From: Candidatus Lutacidiplasma silvani
GTDB lineage: Archaea; Thermoplasmatota; Thermoplasmata; Lutacidiplasmatales; UBA184
Assembly: GCA_022750295.1 (NCBI GenBank)
Contig: JAKIVZ010000008.1
Location: 1 to 64,000, forward strand
Length of the DNA: 64,000 nt
Direction of reading: 5' to 3'
Below are positions 51,398 to 60,150 of this stretch, in pieces. Under the pieces are notes generated by a model. It was given only the letters and a program-made list of their open reading frames with translations, was not told where the DNA came from and did not search any database. The number at the start of each line of letters is the position of its first letter. Position 1 is the first letter of the stretch. The position numbers were made by a program, and so were the translations under genes.

Positions 51398-52593
51398 CGA
51401 TGGCGTTCGACTTCTCCTTCTCCGCCGACCAGGACGCGTTTCGCGGGGCCGTCCGCGCGTTCCTCGAGCGCGAGGTCGCGCCGGTCGTCGTCGCGATGGA
51501 CGAAGACGAGACGTTCCCCGCGGCCACGGTCCGGAAGATGCAGGCGGAGGGGTACTTCGGCGTCCCCGTCCCCGAGGAGTTCGGCGGCTCCGGGCTCGGG
51601 AAGGTCGGCTACTGCATCCTTCTCGAGGAGCTCGGCAAGGTCGACGCCTCGCACTCCGCGATCGTCGCGGCGCACACCTCGCTCGGAACCACGCCCCTCC
51701 TCTCGTACGGGACGGAGGCGCAGAAACGCCGGTGGCTCACCCCGGCCGCGAAGGGGGAGAAGCTCCTCGCGTTCTCGCTCACCGAGGCCGGTTCCGGCAG
51801 CGACTCCGGCGCCGTCCACACCCTCGCCGAGAAGGACGGCGACGGCTGGAGTCTTACCGGCACGAAGATCTACGTCACGAACGGAAAGGAAGCCGACACA
51901 ATCGTGCTCCTGGCCGCGAACGACGTGAAGAAAGGGCCCTCGGGCGGGGTGACCGCCTTCCTCGTCGACCGGGGGACCCCGGGGTTCTCGGTCGGGCGGT
52001 GCGAGAAGAAGATGGGACTCCACGGCACGTCGACCGCGGAGCTGATCCTGGACCACGTGAACGTCGGACCCGAGCACGTCCTCCACGAGGTCGGCAAGGG
52101 GTTCCACGTCGCGATGACGGCCCTCGACGTGGGTCGGGTCTCTCTCGGGGCCGCGAGCCTCGGCGGGATGCAGGCGGCGTGTGCCCAGTCCCTCGCCTTC
52201 GCCCAGAATCGGACCCAGTTCGGCCTCCCGATCAGCGAGTACGAGGCGATCCAGTTCAAGCTCGCCGACATGGCGATGCGCATCCACGCGCTCCGGCTCA
52301 TGGTCTACCACGCGGCCGCGAACCAGGACCGGCTCGGCCCCGACCCCGCGAGGTGGTCGCGTCTCGAGCGGGCCGCGAAGACCCGCGAGGCGGCGGTCGT
52401 CAAGTGCCTCGCTTCCGAGTGGGCGAGCGAGACGATCGACGAGGCGCTCCAGATCCACGGCGGGCTCGGCTACATCCGGGGGACCCCGGTCGAGCGCGCC
52501 TACCGGGACGCCCGGATCTCCGAGATCTTCGAGGGCACGAACGAGATCCAGCGCGTCGTCATCGCCCGGGACCTGCTGGGGCGGGGCCTGTAG
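51394..52593 (+). CDS. Acyl-CoA dehydrogenase (second copy)
   Basis: A 399-residue flavoprotein. Motifs: F-S-L-T-E-A-G-S-G-S-D (FAD/substrate), W-S-L-T-G-T-K-I-Y-V-T-N-G, and the C-terminal catalytic segment I-F-E-G-T-N-E-I-Q-R-V-V. The helical bundle reads Q-I-H-G-G-L-G-Y-I, as usual. GTG 51394 overlaps the enoyl-CoA hydratase stop; ATG 51400 is the alternative two residues in. It has no adjacent ETF genes and must share the EtfAB pair at 42 kb. Its last 35 bases overlap the convergent acyl-CoA ligase gene. Confidence 0.94.
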   Translation: MTMAFDFSFSADQDAFRGAVRAFLEREVAPVVVAMDEDETFPAATVRKMQAEGYFGVPVPEEFGGSGLGKVGYCILLEELGKVDASHSAIVAAHTSLGTTPLLSYGTEAQKRRWLTPAAKGEKLLAFSLTEAGSGSDSGAVHTLAEKDGDGWSLTGTKIYVTNGKEADTIVLLAANDVKKGPSGGVTAFLVDRGTPGFSVGRCEKKMGLHGTSTAELILDHVNVGPEHVLHEVGKGFHVAMTALDVGRVSLGAASLGGMQAACAQSLAFAQNRTQFGLPISEYEAIQFKLADMAMRIHALRLMVYHAAANQDRLGPDPARWSRLERAAKTREAAVVKCLASEWASETIDEALQIHGGLGYIRGTPVERAYRDARISEIFEGTNEIQRVVIARDLLGRGL

Positions 52594-54280
52594 GCGTCGC
52601 CGGCGGTTCGCGCAGCATCCGGCGCAGCACCTTCTGGACGGCGCTCTTCGGAAGCTCGGTCCGGAACTCGACCGTCCGGGGCGCCTTGTAGTGGGCGATC
52701 CGCTCGCGGACGAACAGGATCAGCTCCGACTCGGTCGTCGTCTGCCCGGCCCGGAGCACGACGAACGCCTTGACGACCTCGCCGAGCCGCTCGTCGGGGA
52801 CCCCGATCACGGCCGCCTCGGCCACGGCGGGGTGCTGGTACAGGACCTCGTCGACCTCGCGCGGGTAGACCTTGAACCCCCCGACGTCGATGAGGTCCTT
52901 CTTCCGGTCCACGATGAACGCGTACCCGTCGGAGTCGATGCGGGCGATGTCGCCGGTCAGGAGCCATTCGCCCCGCAGGACCGCGCCCGTCTCGGCGGGC
53001 GCGTTCGCGTACCCGAGCATCACCTGGGGCCCCCGGACCGCCAGCTCCCCGACCTCGCCCGGGCCGAGGACCTTCGAGCGATCCTCGAGGTCGAACACGC
53101 GCTGGTCCGTCAGCGGGAGGGGGAGGCCGATCGAGCCGGCCCTCCGCTCTCCGTCAATGGGGTTGGCGTGGGTCACCGGGGACGCCTCGGTCAACCCGTA
53201 CCCTTCGATCAGGTTCCCGCCGGTCAATTGCTCGAACCGCTTCGCCACCTCGGCCGGCAAGGGGGCCGAGCCGCTGACGCAGACCTTGATCGACCGGATG
53301 TCGTACGTTCCGACCTTCGGATGGTGGGAGAGCGCCGCGTAGAGCGCGGGAACGCCGGGGAGTTCGGTGGGGCGGTACTTTCCGATCAGCCTCAGAGTCT
53401 CGTCCGGGTCGGGGCGGTTCTCGAGCACGATCGTCGCTCCGTGCGCGAGGGGGTAGTTCAGGGCGACCGTCATCCCGTAGACGTGGAAGAACGGGATCGC
53501 GGCGAGGACGATGGACGTCCCCGGGGCCTGCGCGGCGAACCAGGCCCGGCACTGCACGGCATTCGCGACCAGGTTGCGGTGGGTGAGCATCGCCGCCTTC
53601 GGCCAGCCGGTCGTCCCGCCCGTGTACTGGTAGACCGCCACGTCTTCCGCGGGGTCGGTCGTCGGCTTGGCGAACGTACCGCTCCCGCCCACGAGGTGGG
53701 ACCAGGGCCGGACGTTGTCGTCGGAAGGAACGGCCGTCGTGCGGCCCTGCCGACGCAATACGGCGTTCACGAACAGCCGCTGGGGCCAGGGGTAGAATTC
53801 GCGGGTGCGCGCGACGTACACGAGGGGGACCCGCACCGACGCCGCGACCTTGGCGACGTTGGGGTAGAGGATCTCGAGGGTGACGAGCCCCTTCGCACCG
53901 GAATCGGTCAGAACCCGGATCAAGTCCTGGCCGAGGTAGAGCGGGCTCACCTGTACGACGGTGAGTCCGAGCCGGAGCGCCCCATAGAACGCGATCGGAT
54001 GGGCCGGGGAGTTCGGCAGGTACAGGGCGAGACGGTCCCCGGGAACGAAACCGTCCGCCGCGAGCGTCGCCGCGACGCGGCCGGTCGCGTCCCAGAATTG
54101 CCGGTACGTCCACCGTTTTCCATAGTAGATGAGCGCGGTCCGGTCGCGCCACCGCTCGACGCTGGCTTCGACCAGGTCGGGGAGACGGACGTTCGGAACT
54201 TCCATCGTTTTCGGGACGTTCGCCGGGTAGTGGGCGAACCAGGGAGCGTCCGGGGGGACGGGGGCCTGGGCGGGCCGCAT
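52559..54280 (-). CDS. Long/medium-chain acyl-CoA ligase (AMP-forming)
   Basis: A 573-residue adenylate-forming enzyme that activates fatty acids. Motifs: Y-T-G-G-T-T-G-W-P-K-A-A-M-L-T-H (ATP P-loop), Y-G-L-T-E-A-S-P, T-G-D-I-A-R-I-D and the hinge D-R-K-K-D-L-I-D-V-G-G-F-K-V-Y-P-R-E, followed by the small C-terminal domain ending K-S-A-V-Q-K-V-L-R-R. The catalytic Lys is in K-S-A-V-Q-K. ATG 54280 shares its A with the preceding stop (TAATG). It is the last gene of a leftward thiolase-DUF35-ligase unit. Confidence 0.94.
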   Translation of the reverse strand: MRPAQAPVPPDAPWFAHYPANVPKTMEVPNVRLPDLVEASVERWRDRTALIYYGKRWTYRQFWDATGRVAATLAADGFVPGDRLALYLPNSPAHPIAFYGALRLGLTVVQVSPLYLGQDLIRVLTDSGAKGLVTLEILYPNVAKVAASVRVPLVYVARTREFYPWPQRLFVNAVLRRQGRTTAVPSDDNVRPWSHLVGGSGTFAKPTTDPAEDVAVYQYTGGTTGWPKAAMLTHRNLVANAVQCRAWFAAQAPGTSIVLAAIPFFHVYGMTVALNYPLAHGATIVLENRPDPDETLRLIGKYRPTELPGVPALYAALSHHPKVGTYDIRSIKVCVSGSAPLPAEVAKRFEQLTGGNLIEGYGLTEASPVTHANPIDGERRAGSIGLPLPLTDQRVFDLEDRSKVLGPGEVGELAVRGPQVMLGYANAPAETGAVLRGEWLLTGDIARIDSDGYAFIVDRKKDLIDVGGFKVYPREVDEVLYQHPAVAEAAVIGVPDERLGEVVKAFVVLRAGQTTTESELILFVRERIAHYKAPRTVEFRTELPKSAVQKVLRRMLREPPATPTGPAPAGPGR

Positions 54281-54684
54281 TAGGGCCCCCCACCGTTCGG
54301 TCGGTCGCGAACGAACTGCACTCCGGGCTTGTAGGTCGGGGAGAAGCGGACCCGGTCGCCGGCCGCGAGCTCTGACTCCTCCGTGATTCCGGCCATCCAG
54401 CCGGTCACCCGGCCCCCTCCGTCGAGGTCGACGACGACGTAGGCGTACGGGGCGTCGTTCAGGAACTCGTCGGACGGGACGGTTTGCACCGTATACGCGA
54501 CGAGACGCCCGGTACTTCCCAGGTCGGCCTCCACGAGGTCCCGGATCCCACATCGCGGACAGACGAGAACCCACGTCGCGGTGACGAACCCACAGCCGGA
54601 CCGGAACCCCCGGAGCCGGGACTCCTCCTCGTACCCATGGCGGAACGCCTCGATCGAGTGCGGACCGACAGACTCCTCCGCCAT
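54280..54684 (-). CDS. DUF35-type OB-fold acyl-CoA-associated protein
   Basis: A 134-residue protein, the usual partner of archaeal thiolases. It has a helical N-terminal region and a C-P-R-C zinc-ribbon remnant, with only one pair visible and the partner pair degenerated. An OB-fold follows (G-S-T-G-R-L-V-A-Y-T-V-Q, Y-A-Y-V-V-V-D-L-D-G-G-G-R-V-T-G, with D-R-V-R-F). The start at ATG 54684 directly follows the thiolase stop. DUF35 proteins bridge acetoacetyl-CoA thiolase and HMG-CoA synthase in some archaea; no HMG-CoA synthase gene is present here, so its role is probably in thiolysis. Confidence 0.85.
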   Translation of the reverse strand: MAEESVGPHSIEAFRHGYEEESRLRGFRSGCGFVTATWVLVCPRCGIRDLVEADLGSTGRLVAYTVQTVPSDEFLNDAPYAYVVVDLDGGGRVTGWMAGITEESELAAGDRVRFSPTYKPGVQFVRDRPNGGGP

Positions 54685-54686
54685 CG

Positions 54687-55841
54687 CTAGCGATGCGAGA
54701 AGAGGTGGACGGAGCACGACCCGCCGGTCGCGCCGACGTTGTGGGCGAGGGCCCATTCGGTCTTCGGGACCTGACGCGCGCCGGCGCGATGGTTGAACTG
54801 CTCGAAGATCTCGACGACCTGACCGGCCCCCGTGGCGCTCACGGGATGCCCCTTCGCCTTGAGGCCCCCGGACGGATTGACCGGGAGCCGACCGTCCCGC
54901 GCGGTTTCGCCCTCGGGGCCGGCGCGCGCCGCCGCCCCCTTGGGATAGAACCCGAGGTCCTCGAGCGCGAGGACCTCCGCGATCGTGAAGCAGTCGTGGA
55001 CCTCGAGGAAATCGACGGCGTCCGGTCCGATCCCGGCCTGGCGGAAGGCGGCGACCGCCGCCGTGCGGGTCGCGGGGAGCCCGGTGAGGTCCAACCGATC
55101 CTGCATGTCGGCGACCGACCCCGAGCGGGCCGAGGCACGGATCACCAGCGGTTCCGACGACGGCGTTCCCGCGGCCTCCCGGGCGGCCACGACCACGGCC
55201 GCGGCTCCGTCGGAGAACGGGCAGCAGTCGTACAGCCGAAGCGGGGAGGCGATCACCGGAGAACGGAGGTACGTTTCGAGCGTGATCTCCTTCTGGAAAT
55301 GGGCGTGGGGGTTCCGCGCCGCGTTGGCGTGGTTCTTGACCGCGATCGCCCCGAGCTCCTCGCTCGTCGTGCCGTACTTCTGGCGATGGACGTACGCGAG
55401 CGTGGCATACAGGCCGGGGAACGTGGCCCCGTTCCGGGTCTCGAACGGATAGTCCGCCCCCATCGCAAAGTAGCTCGTCGCCGTCAGGGTGTCGAGGTGC
55501 GAGAGCTTCTCGACGCCGACCACCAGCACCGCGTCGGCGAACCCTCCGGCGACGTGGACGAACGCTTCGTGGAGACCGGCGCTCGACGACGAGCACGCGG
55601 ATTCGATTGTGGCGGACGGAACGTCGGGAATCCCGAGCGCGGTGTTGATGAGCGGGCCGACGTGCGCCTGGCGCTCGGCGACCCCGAACGCGTTCGAGAC
55701 GAACGTGTAGCCGATCCGTTTCGGGTCGATTCCCGAACCGTCGATCGCTTCGAGCGCGACCCGGGTCGCCGCCTCCCGCCCCGAATCGGGAAGTTTGCCG
55801 TAGCGCGTGGTGGCGGCGCCGACGACCCACGTCTCGCGCAT
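54687..55841 (-). CDS. Thiolase, SCP2/acetyl-CoA acetyltransferase type
   Basis: A 384-residue enzyme. The nucleophile is Cys83 in T-I-E-S-A-C-S-S-S-S-A-G. The C-terminal catalytic elements include V-H-D-C-F-T and N-P-S-G-G-L-K-A-K-G-H-P-V-S-A-T-G with the base His, and V-G-A-T-G-G-S. It belongs to the archaeal thiolase clade encoded with DUF35 proteins. The start ATG 55841 has a modest upstream AT-rich element only. Runs with the acyl-CoA ligase; thus the unit can activate and cleave acyl-CoA, with the dehydrogenases and hydratase encoded on the other strand. Confidence 0.93.
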   Translation of the reverse strand: MRETWVVGAATTRYGKLPDSGREAATRVALEAIDGSGIDPKRIGYTFVSNAFGVAERQAHVGPLINTALGIPDVPSATIESACSSSSAGLHEAFVHVAGGFADAVLVVGVEKLSHLDTLTATSYFAMGADYPFETRNGATFPGLYATLAYVHRQKYGTTSEELGAIAVKNHANAARNPHAHFQKEITLETYLRSPVIASPLRLYDCCPFSDGAAAVVVAAREAAGTPSSEPLVIRASARSGSVADMQDRLDLTGLPATRTAAVAAFRQAGIGPDAVDFLEVHDCFTIAEVLALEDLGFYPKGAAARAGPEGETARDGRLPVNPSGGLKAKGHPVSATGAGQVVEIFEQFNHRAGARQVPKTEWALAHNVGATGGSCSVHLFSHR

Positions 55842-55875
55842 CGCATTCCCACCGGAGACGAAACCGGCCGGGGGA

Positions 55876-56178
55876 TTAACCCTCGCCGGCCGGCGACGAC
55901 TTTTCGGCCGTATCGGGCAGTCCGACGACCCGACGTAGCTCGGCGAACACCCGCTCGGCTTCGGCCGCGTCGCGGCTCTTGATGAGGACCCGTCCGTCGC
56001 GGCTCAACGTGACCTCGCGCTCCATCGCGGCGATCAGCATGACCCGGGCGTCGGTGACGCCGATTCCCGCCGCGGTCAACCGGGCCTTCGCCGCCCCGAG
56101 GTCCACCGCGAGCTTCGGGCGAGGAACCGCCTCGAAGGCCCCCTTGGAGGCGCAGAGCGCGAGCGTGTAGTACGTCAC
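55876..56178 (-). CDS. Small conserved-looking protein next to thiI-like gene, unknown
   Basis: A 100-residue protein beginning at GTG 56178, 8 bases after the stop of the ThiI-like gene. The predicted pattern is beta-alpha-beta: V-T-Y-Y-T-L-A-L-C, then A-K-A-R-L-T-A-A-G-I-G-V, R-V-M-L-I-A-A-M-E, V-T-L-S-R-D-G-R-V-L-I-K-S and a final helix E-R-V-F-A-E-L-R-R-V-V. No metal sites. Operon position suggests a partner in tRNA thiolation or sulfur transfer, which is inference. Family not recognised. Confidence 0.65.
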   Translation of the reverse strand: MTYYTLALCASKGAFEAVPRPKLAVDLGAAKARLTAAGIGVTDARVMLIAAMEREVTLSRDGRVLIKSRDAAEAERVFAELRRVVGLPDTAEKSSPAGEG

Positions 56179-56185
56179 GGGCAGG

Positions 56186-56812
56186 TCAGAGGACGGTGGC
56201 GTGTCGGAGTACGTCGTCGAGCATCTGGTCGACATCGATCCGCTGCTCCTCTTGCAGGATCTGCACGAGGTTCGAGCGGGTCGCGGGCTTCGAGGGAACC
56301 GCCTGGCAACAGAGCCCCGGCCGAGTCGAGATCTCGTACGTGCCGATCGCCTTCGCCACCGCCTCGATCTCGTGTTTATCGAACCCGATCAGGGGGCGGA
56401 CGATCGGGAGCGACACCGAGGCCGTGGCCGAGCGCATGTTGCTCAAGGTTTGGCTGGCGACCTGCCCCAGGGACTCCCCGGTCGTGAGGAACGTCGCGCC
56501 TTCGCGAATCGCGATCCGCTCCGCCGAGCGCCACATGAACCGCCGGCAGAGCACGCACCCGACGTGCCGGTCCGTCTCGCGCATCAGTTGGACCTGCGTC
56601 GGGCCGTGCGGGAGAAGGTACATCGGAATCTTCTGGTGGTATCGGGCCCGGAGGACCTCGAGATGGTCCACGACCTTCGCGAGCGGGGAGTCGTCGGTGA
56701 ACGGGCGATTGTCCATGTGGACGCAGGTCATCTCGTGACCCTGACGGAGCATGTAGTGGAGCGCGACCGGCGAGTCGATGCCGCCGCTCATCAGCATCAC
56801 GCCCTTCGACAT
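56186..56812 (-). CDS. ThiI-like PP-loop ATPase lacking the THUMP domain
   Basis: A 208-residue protein. PP-loop motif M-L-M-S-G-G-I-D-S-P-V, then the C-V-L-C pair in V-G-C-V-L-C-R-R, the T-G-E-S-L-G-Q-V-A-S-Q-T segment typical of ThiI adenylation domains, and a further C-C in L-C-C-Q-A-V-P. The conserved cysteines resemble the iron-sulfur ligand set described for archaeal ThiI. The N-terminal ferredoxin-like and THUMP domains of bacterial ThiI are absent, so it should act with a separate tRNA-binding partner. ATG 56812 agrees with a weak AT-rich element about 40 bases upstream. Confidence 0.85.
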   Translation of the reverse strand: MSKGVMLMSGGIDSPVALHYMLRQGHEMTCVHMDNRPFTDDSPLAKVVDHLEVLRARYHQKIPMYLLPHGPTQVQLMRETDRHVGCVLCRRFMWRSAERIAIREGATFLTTGESLGQVASQTLSNMRSATASVSLPIVRPLIGFDKHEIEAVAKAIGTYEISTRPGLCCQAVPSKPATRSNLVQILQEEQRIDVDQMLDDVLRHATVL

Positions 56813-56910
56813 CCGGCCGACTCCTCCCTCGAGGCGAGGACCCTTTCCGTGGTATTTGAGAGCACTCCTGGCGGGGGTGTCAAATAGCGCATCCCCGTGC
56901 GCCGCGAGCC

Positions 56911-57711
56911 ATGGTTCCCGCCGCGGCCGCGGAGCTCTTCGTGCGGCGGGAGGGCGCTGGGCCGCCAATCGTCCTCCTTCACGGCATCGCCGGCGACCAT
57001 ACCATGTGGAGCGCGGTGGCCCGAGACCTCGCCCGCGACCACCTGGTCCTAGCCCCGGATCTTCGCGGCCACGGCAAGAGCCCCCTTCCCGAGGGATCGA
57101 CGATGTCGTTCTCCGAGCTCGCCCGCGACGTCCTCGCGATGCTGAACCGCGAGAAGGTCGAGAGCGCGCATCTCGTCGGACTCAGCGCCGGGGGGTTCCT
57201 TGCCCTCACGATCGCGCTCGGGCAACCCCAGCGGGTCCGGTCGGTCGTCTTGGTGAGCAGCGCCGGCCACTGCGACCGCCATACGCGCAGCATCGGGGAA
57301 CGGTGGGTCACGACCTACCGCGAGGAGGGCCTCGACAGCTTCACGCTCCGACTGCTGAAGGACCTGTACTACCCGGACTGGATCGAGAACCACATGGAGG
57401 TCGCCGACCGACTCCGGGAGTCGCTCGCGCAGGCCGACCTCACGGCAACTCTGGCCTGGTCCACGTCCATTCGGGAGTTCGACACGCGGGGCCGGCTCAT
57501 CGGGATGCGAGCCCCCCTGCTCGTGATCCAGGGGATGGACGACCAAGTGATCGACGCGTCGCACGCGCGACTCCTCCGGCAGACGATTCAAGGGACGGAG
57601 GTCCGCCTCCTCGCCCAGACCGGCCATATGGTCCCCGTCGAACGCCCCACGGAGACCGCCGAGGCGATCCGTGGGTGGGTCGGCCGTCGGGACCCCCGCC
57701 CCCCCGCGTAG
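56911..57711 (+). CDS. Alpha/beta hydrolase
   Basis: A 266-residue protein. Motifs: I-V-L-L-H-G-I-A-G-D-H-T-M-W (oxyanion), V-G-L-S-A-G-G-F-L (nucleophile elbow with Ser), the acid Asp in Q-G-M-D-D-Q-V and base His in Q-T-G-H-M-V-P-V-E. No signal sequence. ATG 56911 fits a leaderless transcript from the CAAATAGC box at about 56879-56886. Resembles 3-oxoadipate enol-lactonase/esterase-type hydrolases, but substrate cannot be assigned. Followed by a small coiled-coil gene and a Nudix gene. Confidence 0.9.
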   Translation: MVPAAAAELFVRREGAGPPIVLLHGIAGDHTMWSAVARDLARDHLVLAPDLRGHGKSPLPEGSTMSFSELARDVLAMLNREKVESAHLVGLSAGGFLALTIALGQPQRVRSVVLVSSAGHCDRHTRSIGERWVTTYREEGLDSFTLRLLKDLYYPDWIENHMEVADRLRESLAQADLTATLAWSTSIREFDTRGRLIGMRAPLLVIQGMDDQVIDASHARLLRQTIQGTEVRLLAQTGHMVPVERPTETAEAIRGWVGRRDPRPPA

Positions 57712-57754
57712 CGGCCCGCGCGCGGCTTTTCTACCCGCTCGCGGTAGGAGTTCG

Positions 57755-57955
57755 ATGGCCACACCGACGACCGACCCCGCGAGCGCCCGGCTCGACGAGC
57801 TCGAGCGCCAAGTTGCCGACCTTCGACGCCGCCTCGCGGTGCTCGAGGCGAGACTCCTCCAATCGACCGGAGCCCGACCGCTCCAGCCCCGGGAGGAGCA
57901 CCCCCTCGACCGCGACACGGTGAAGGAGAAGGTCGTTTTCGATTGGCAGTCGTAG
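57755..57955 (+). CDS. Small coiled-coil protein, unknown
   Basis: A 66-residue protein with a central coiled coil (A-R-L-D-E-L-E-R-Q-V-A-D-L-R-R-R-L-A-V-L, about residues 13-35) and a charged tail with D-R-D-T-V-K-E-K-V-V-F-D-W. ATG 57755 is 44 bases after the hydrolase stop. The tail overlaps the start of the Nudix gene (TTG), which suggests coupling. Possibly a small dimeric adapter; function unknown. Confidence 0.6.
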   Translation: MATPTTDPASARLDELERQVADLRRRLAVLEARLLQSTGARPLQPREEHPLDRDTVKEKVVFDWQS

Positions 57956-58527
57956 GCCCCCCGACGGGGGGAGCCCCTCCGTCGGTCGCTCGCTGGCTGG
58001 CCCGGTGGCCCCCCGACGACCTCCCGCACGGCACCGCCGGAGCGGCGGTGACGATCGTCCTTCGCGAAGGGCACCGGGACGTCGAGGCGCTGCTGATCGA
58101 GCGGACCGTCCGCGAGGACGACCCCGCCTCCGGGCACGTAGCGCTCCCCGGTGGGCGGGAGGACGCGGCCGACCCGTCGATGCGAGCGACGGCCCTCCGG
58201 GAGCTAGAGGAGGAGGTCGGGCTCAACCCCGCGGACCTCCTCGGTCGGCCGGGTCTTGTCGGGGTCGAGGTCGCCAGCCTCTTCGGACTTCGGGTGGTCG
58301 TGTTCTGCGCGGCGTTGGCCCCGGCCCCCGGGCCGGTCCGACCGAGCCCCCAGGAAGTCGCCCACGTCTTCTGGCTGCCCGTGGCGGCCCTCGACCATCC
58401 GGAGCGGGTCGAGCGGGCGACCAAATCCGGTCCGCGTGAGGTCCCCGCCATCGTCCACGAGGGCCACGTCCTGTGGGGATTCACCTACCGGGTCCTGCGG
58501 CAATTCTTCGAGCGACCCGACCCGTAG
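57943..58527 (+). CDS. NUDIX hydrolase (CoA-pyrophosphatase-like)
   Basis: A 194-residue protein. The Nudix box reads G-G-R-E-D-A-A-D-P-S-M-R-A-T-A-L-R-E-L-E-E-E-V-G-L with the core R-E-x2-E-E-x-G. One early Glu position is Asp, a tolerated change. The preceding V-A-L-P-G-G and following F-W-L-P-V-A-A-L are typical of the CoA/ADP-ribose pyrophosphatase subgroup. The only start preceding the fold is TTG 57943, which overlaps the coiled-coil gene by 13 bases. Likely a housecleaning enzyme or CoA-related, apt near the acyl-CoA genes, but that is inference. Confidence 0.85.
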   Translation: MAVVGPPTGGAPPSVARWLARWPPDDLPHGTAGAAVTIVLREGHRDVEALLIERTVREDDPASGHVALPGGREDAADPSMRATALRELEEEVGLNPADLLGRPGLVGVEVASLFGLRVVVFCAALAPAPGPVRPSPQEVAHVFWLPVAALDHPERVERATKSGPREVPAIVHEGHVLWGFTYRVLRQFFERPDP

Positions 58528-58616
58528 CGGCTGGGAATGCGAACGGGTTGGGAACGGCTCCACGGACACTGTATCACTGTCGATATAGTCAAATATGCAC
58601 GGACGATCGCCCGGTC

Positions 58617-59177
58617 GTGCCCCGCTCCCCGGCCGGTCCGGACCTGTTTCGCCGCCGTCTCGTGGGCCTCTACGCCCTCCGCCTCATGGAGCGCGACGGA
58701 CCGCTCCACGGCTACGGACTCTCGGAGCGAATCGCCGAGCGCACCGAAGGATCCTGGCGCCCCGGTCCGGGTTCCGTCTATCCTTCGCTCCGCAAGCTCG
58801 TCGATTCCGGGCTGGCCCGCAGTCTCCCGCGCGGGCGCCGACGGGAGTACACGATCACGCCGGCCGGTCGGGCGCTCCTTCGCCGGATCCGCGAGCGGAA
58901 CGGACCGTTCAGCCGGGCCCGGCCGGACCTGAGCGTGCTCTGGGCCGACGTCCTCGGGTCGGAGAACGTGCAGGGATTCCTCCTCCAGCGGCTCCGACGG
59001 AGTCTCGAGACGCTCGAGGCCCACGCCGCCCGGCCGTCGAACTCGGCGGCCGAAGCCGAACAGATTCGCCGGGCGGTCGTCGCGGAGCTGGAGAGCGCCT
59101 CCGCCCGGTTCCGGACGCCCGACGTTCGCCCCTCGCCGCGGCCCCGACGTCGGGGGGAGGCCGCTCGTGCCGACTGA
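58617..59177 (+). CDS. PadR family transcriptional regulator
   Basis: A 186-residue winged-helix protein. PadR core: L-V-G-L-Y-A-L-R-L-M, G-P-L-H-G-Y-G-L-S-E-R-I, then W-R-P-G-P-G-S-V-Y-P-S-L-R-K-L as the recognition part, and R-R-R-E-Y-T-I-T-P-A-G as the wing. The C-terminal helical part would dimerise. GTG 58617 follows an AT-rich promoter region (about 58580-58596, including ATATAGTCAAATATG). Its stop overlaps the ABC ATPase gene, so it heads a three-gene exporter operon it probably regulates. Confidence 0.9.
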   Translation: MPRSPAGPDLFRRRLVGLYALRLMERDGPLHGYGLSERIAERTEGSWRPGPGSVYPSLRKLVDSGLARSLPRGRRREYTITPAGRALLRRIRERNGPFSRARPDLSVLWADVLGSENVQGFLLQRLRRSLETLEAHAARPSNSAAEAEQIRRAVVAELESASARFRTPDVRPSPRPRRRGEAARAD

Positions 59178-60150
59178 GGCGATCCGGACTCACGGCCTCA
59201 CGAAGGTGTACGGAACGTTCACGGCGGTCGACCACGTGGACCTGTCCGTCCCGACCGGGTCGGTGTTCGGTCTCCTTGGCCCGAACGGCGCCGGGAAGAC
59301 GACGATCATCAAGATGCTCACCGGACTGAGCGACATCACCGAAGGGGACGCCTCGGTGGCCGGCTTCGACGTCCGGCGGGACCCGATGCACGTCAAACGG
59401 AACGTCGGGTGGGTGGCTGCCGAGGTGATCCTCGACGACGACCTGTCGGCCTGGGAGAACCTCTGGCTCCAGGCGAAGCTCCAACGGCTGACCGACTGGA
59501 AAGGGCGGGCCGACGCCCTCCTCGGCTACTTCGAGCTGACCGACCGGCGGAAGGACAAGGTCTCGAAGTACTCGACCGGAATGCGGAAGAAACTCGAGAT
59601 CGCCCTGGCGCTCCTCCACCAGCCGCAGGTGATCTTCATGGACGAGCCGACGATTGGCCTCGACCCGAACACCCGTCGGATGCTCTGGGAACTCATCGAA
59701 GGGGCCCACAAGGAGTTCGGGATCTCGATCCTCCTGACGAGCCACTACATCGAGGAGGCCGACCGGCTCTGCGACACCGTCGCGATCATCGACCACGGCA
59801 AGTTCGTCGCCTGCGGGACCCCGGACGAGCTGAAGTCGAAGGTCCGGGCCGATCTCATCGAGGTCGAGACCGGAGAGTCGGTCGACGCAGCGAAGCTCCA
59901 GGCGATCCCGGGCGTCGTCGAGGCCCGGAGCCAGGGGAAGACGTGGATCCTCCGGGTCGGCTCCGCGGAGGAGGCCCTGCCGAAGGTATTGGCCGCGCTC
60001 CGGAGCGACGGGATCCGGCGGATCAACGTCGAGAAACCGAGCCTGGAGACCGTCTTCCTCGAGACGACCGGTCACCGGCTCGGGGCCTCGACCGAGGGGA
60101 ACGTCGATTATCGGAAGTTCTACGCCCAGATGCGGAGGGCGCGGCAGTGA
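59167..60150 (+). CDS. ABC exporter ATPase (ABC-2 type)
   Basis: A 327-residue protein. Walker A G-P-N-G-A-G-K-T, signature reduced to Y-S-T-G-M-R-K-K-L-E-I, Walker B V-I-F-M-D-E-P-T-I-G-L-D-P, and H-loop T-S-H-Y-I-E-E-A-D. The C-terminal accessory domain (about 90 residues) ends with V-F-L-E-T-T-G-H. GTG 59167 overlaps the PadR stop. It pairs with the permease that follows (GTGA overlap). The signature Thr in place of the usual Gly is unusual but compatible with activity. Confidence 0.9.
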   Translation: MPTEAIRTHGLTKVYGTFTAVDHVDLSVPTGSVFGLLGPNGAGKTTIIKMLTGLSDITEGDASVAGFDVRRDPMHVKRNVGWVAAEVILDDDLSAWENLWLQAKLQRLTDWKGRADALLGYFELTDRRKDKVSKYSTGMRKKLEIALALLHQPQVIFMDEPTIGLDPNTRRMLWELIEGAHKEFGISILLTSHYIEEADRLCDTVAIIDHGKFVACGTPDELKSKVRADLIEVETGESVDAAKLQAIPGVVEARSQGKTWILRVGSAEEALPKVLAALRSDGIRRINVEKPSLETVFLETTGHRLGASTEGNVDYRKFYAQMRRARQ

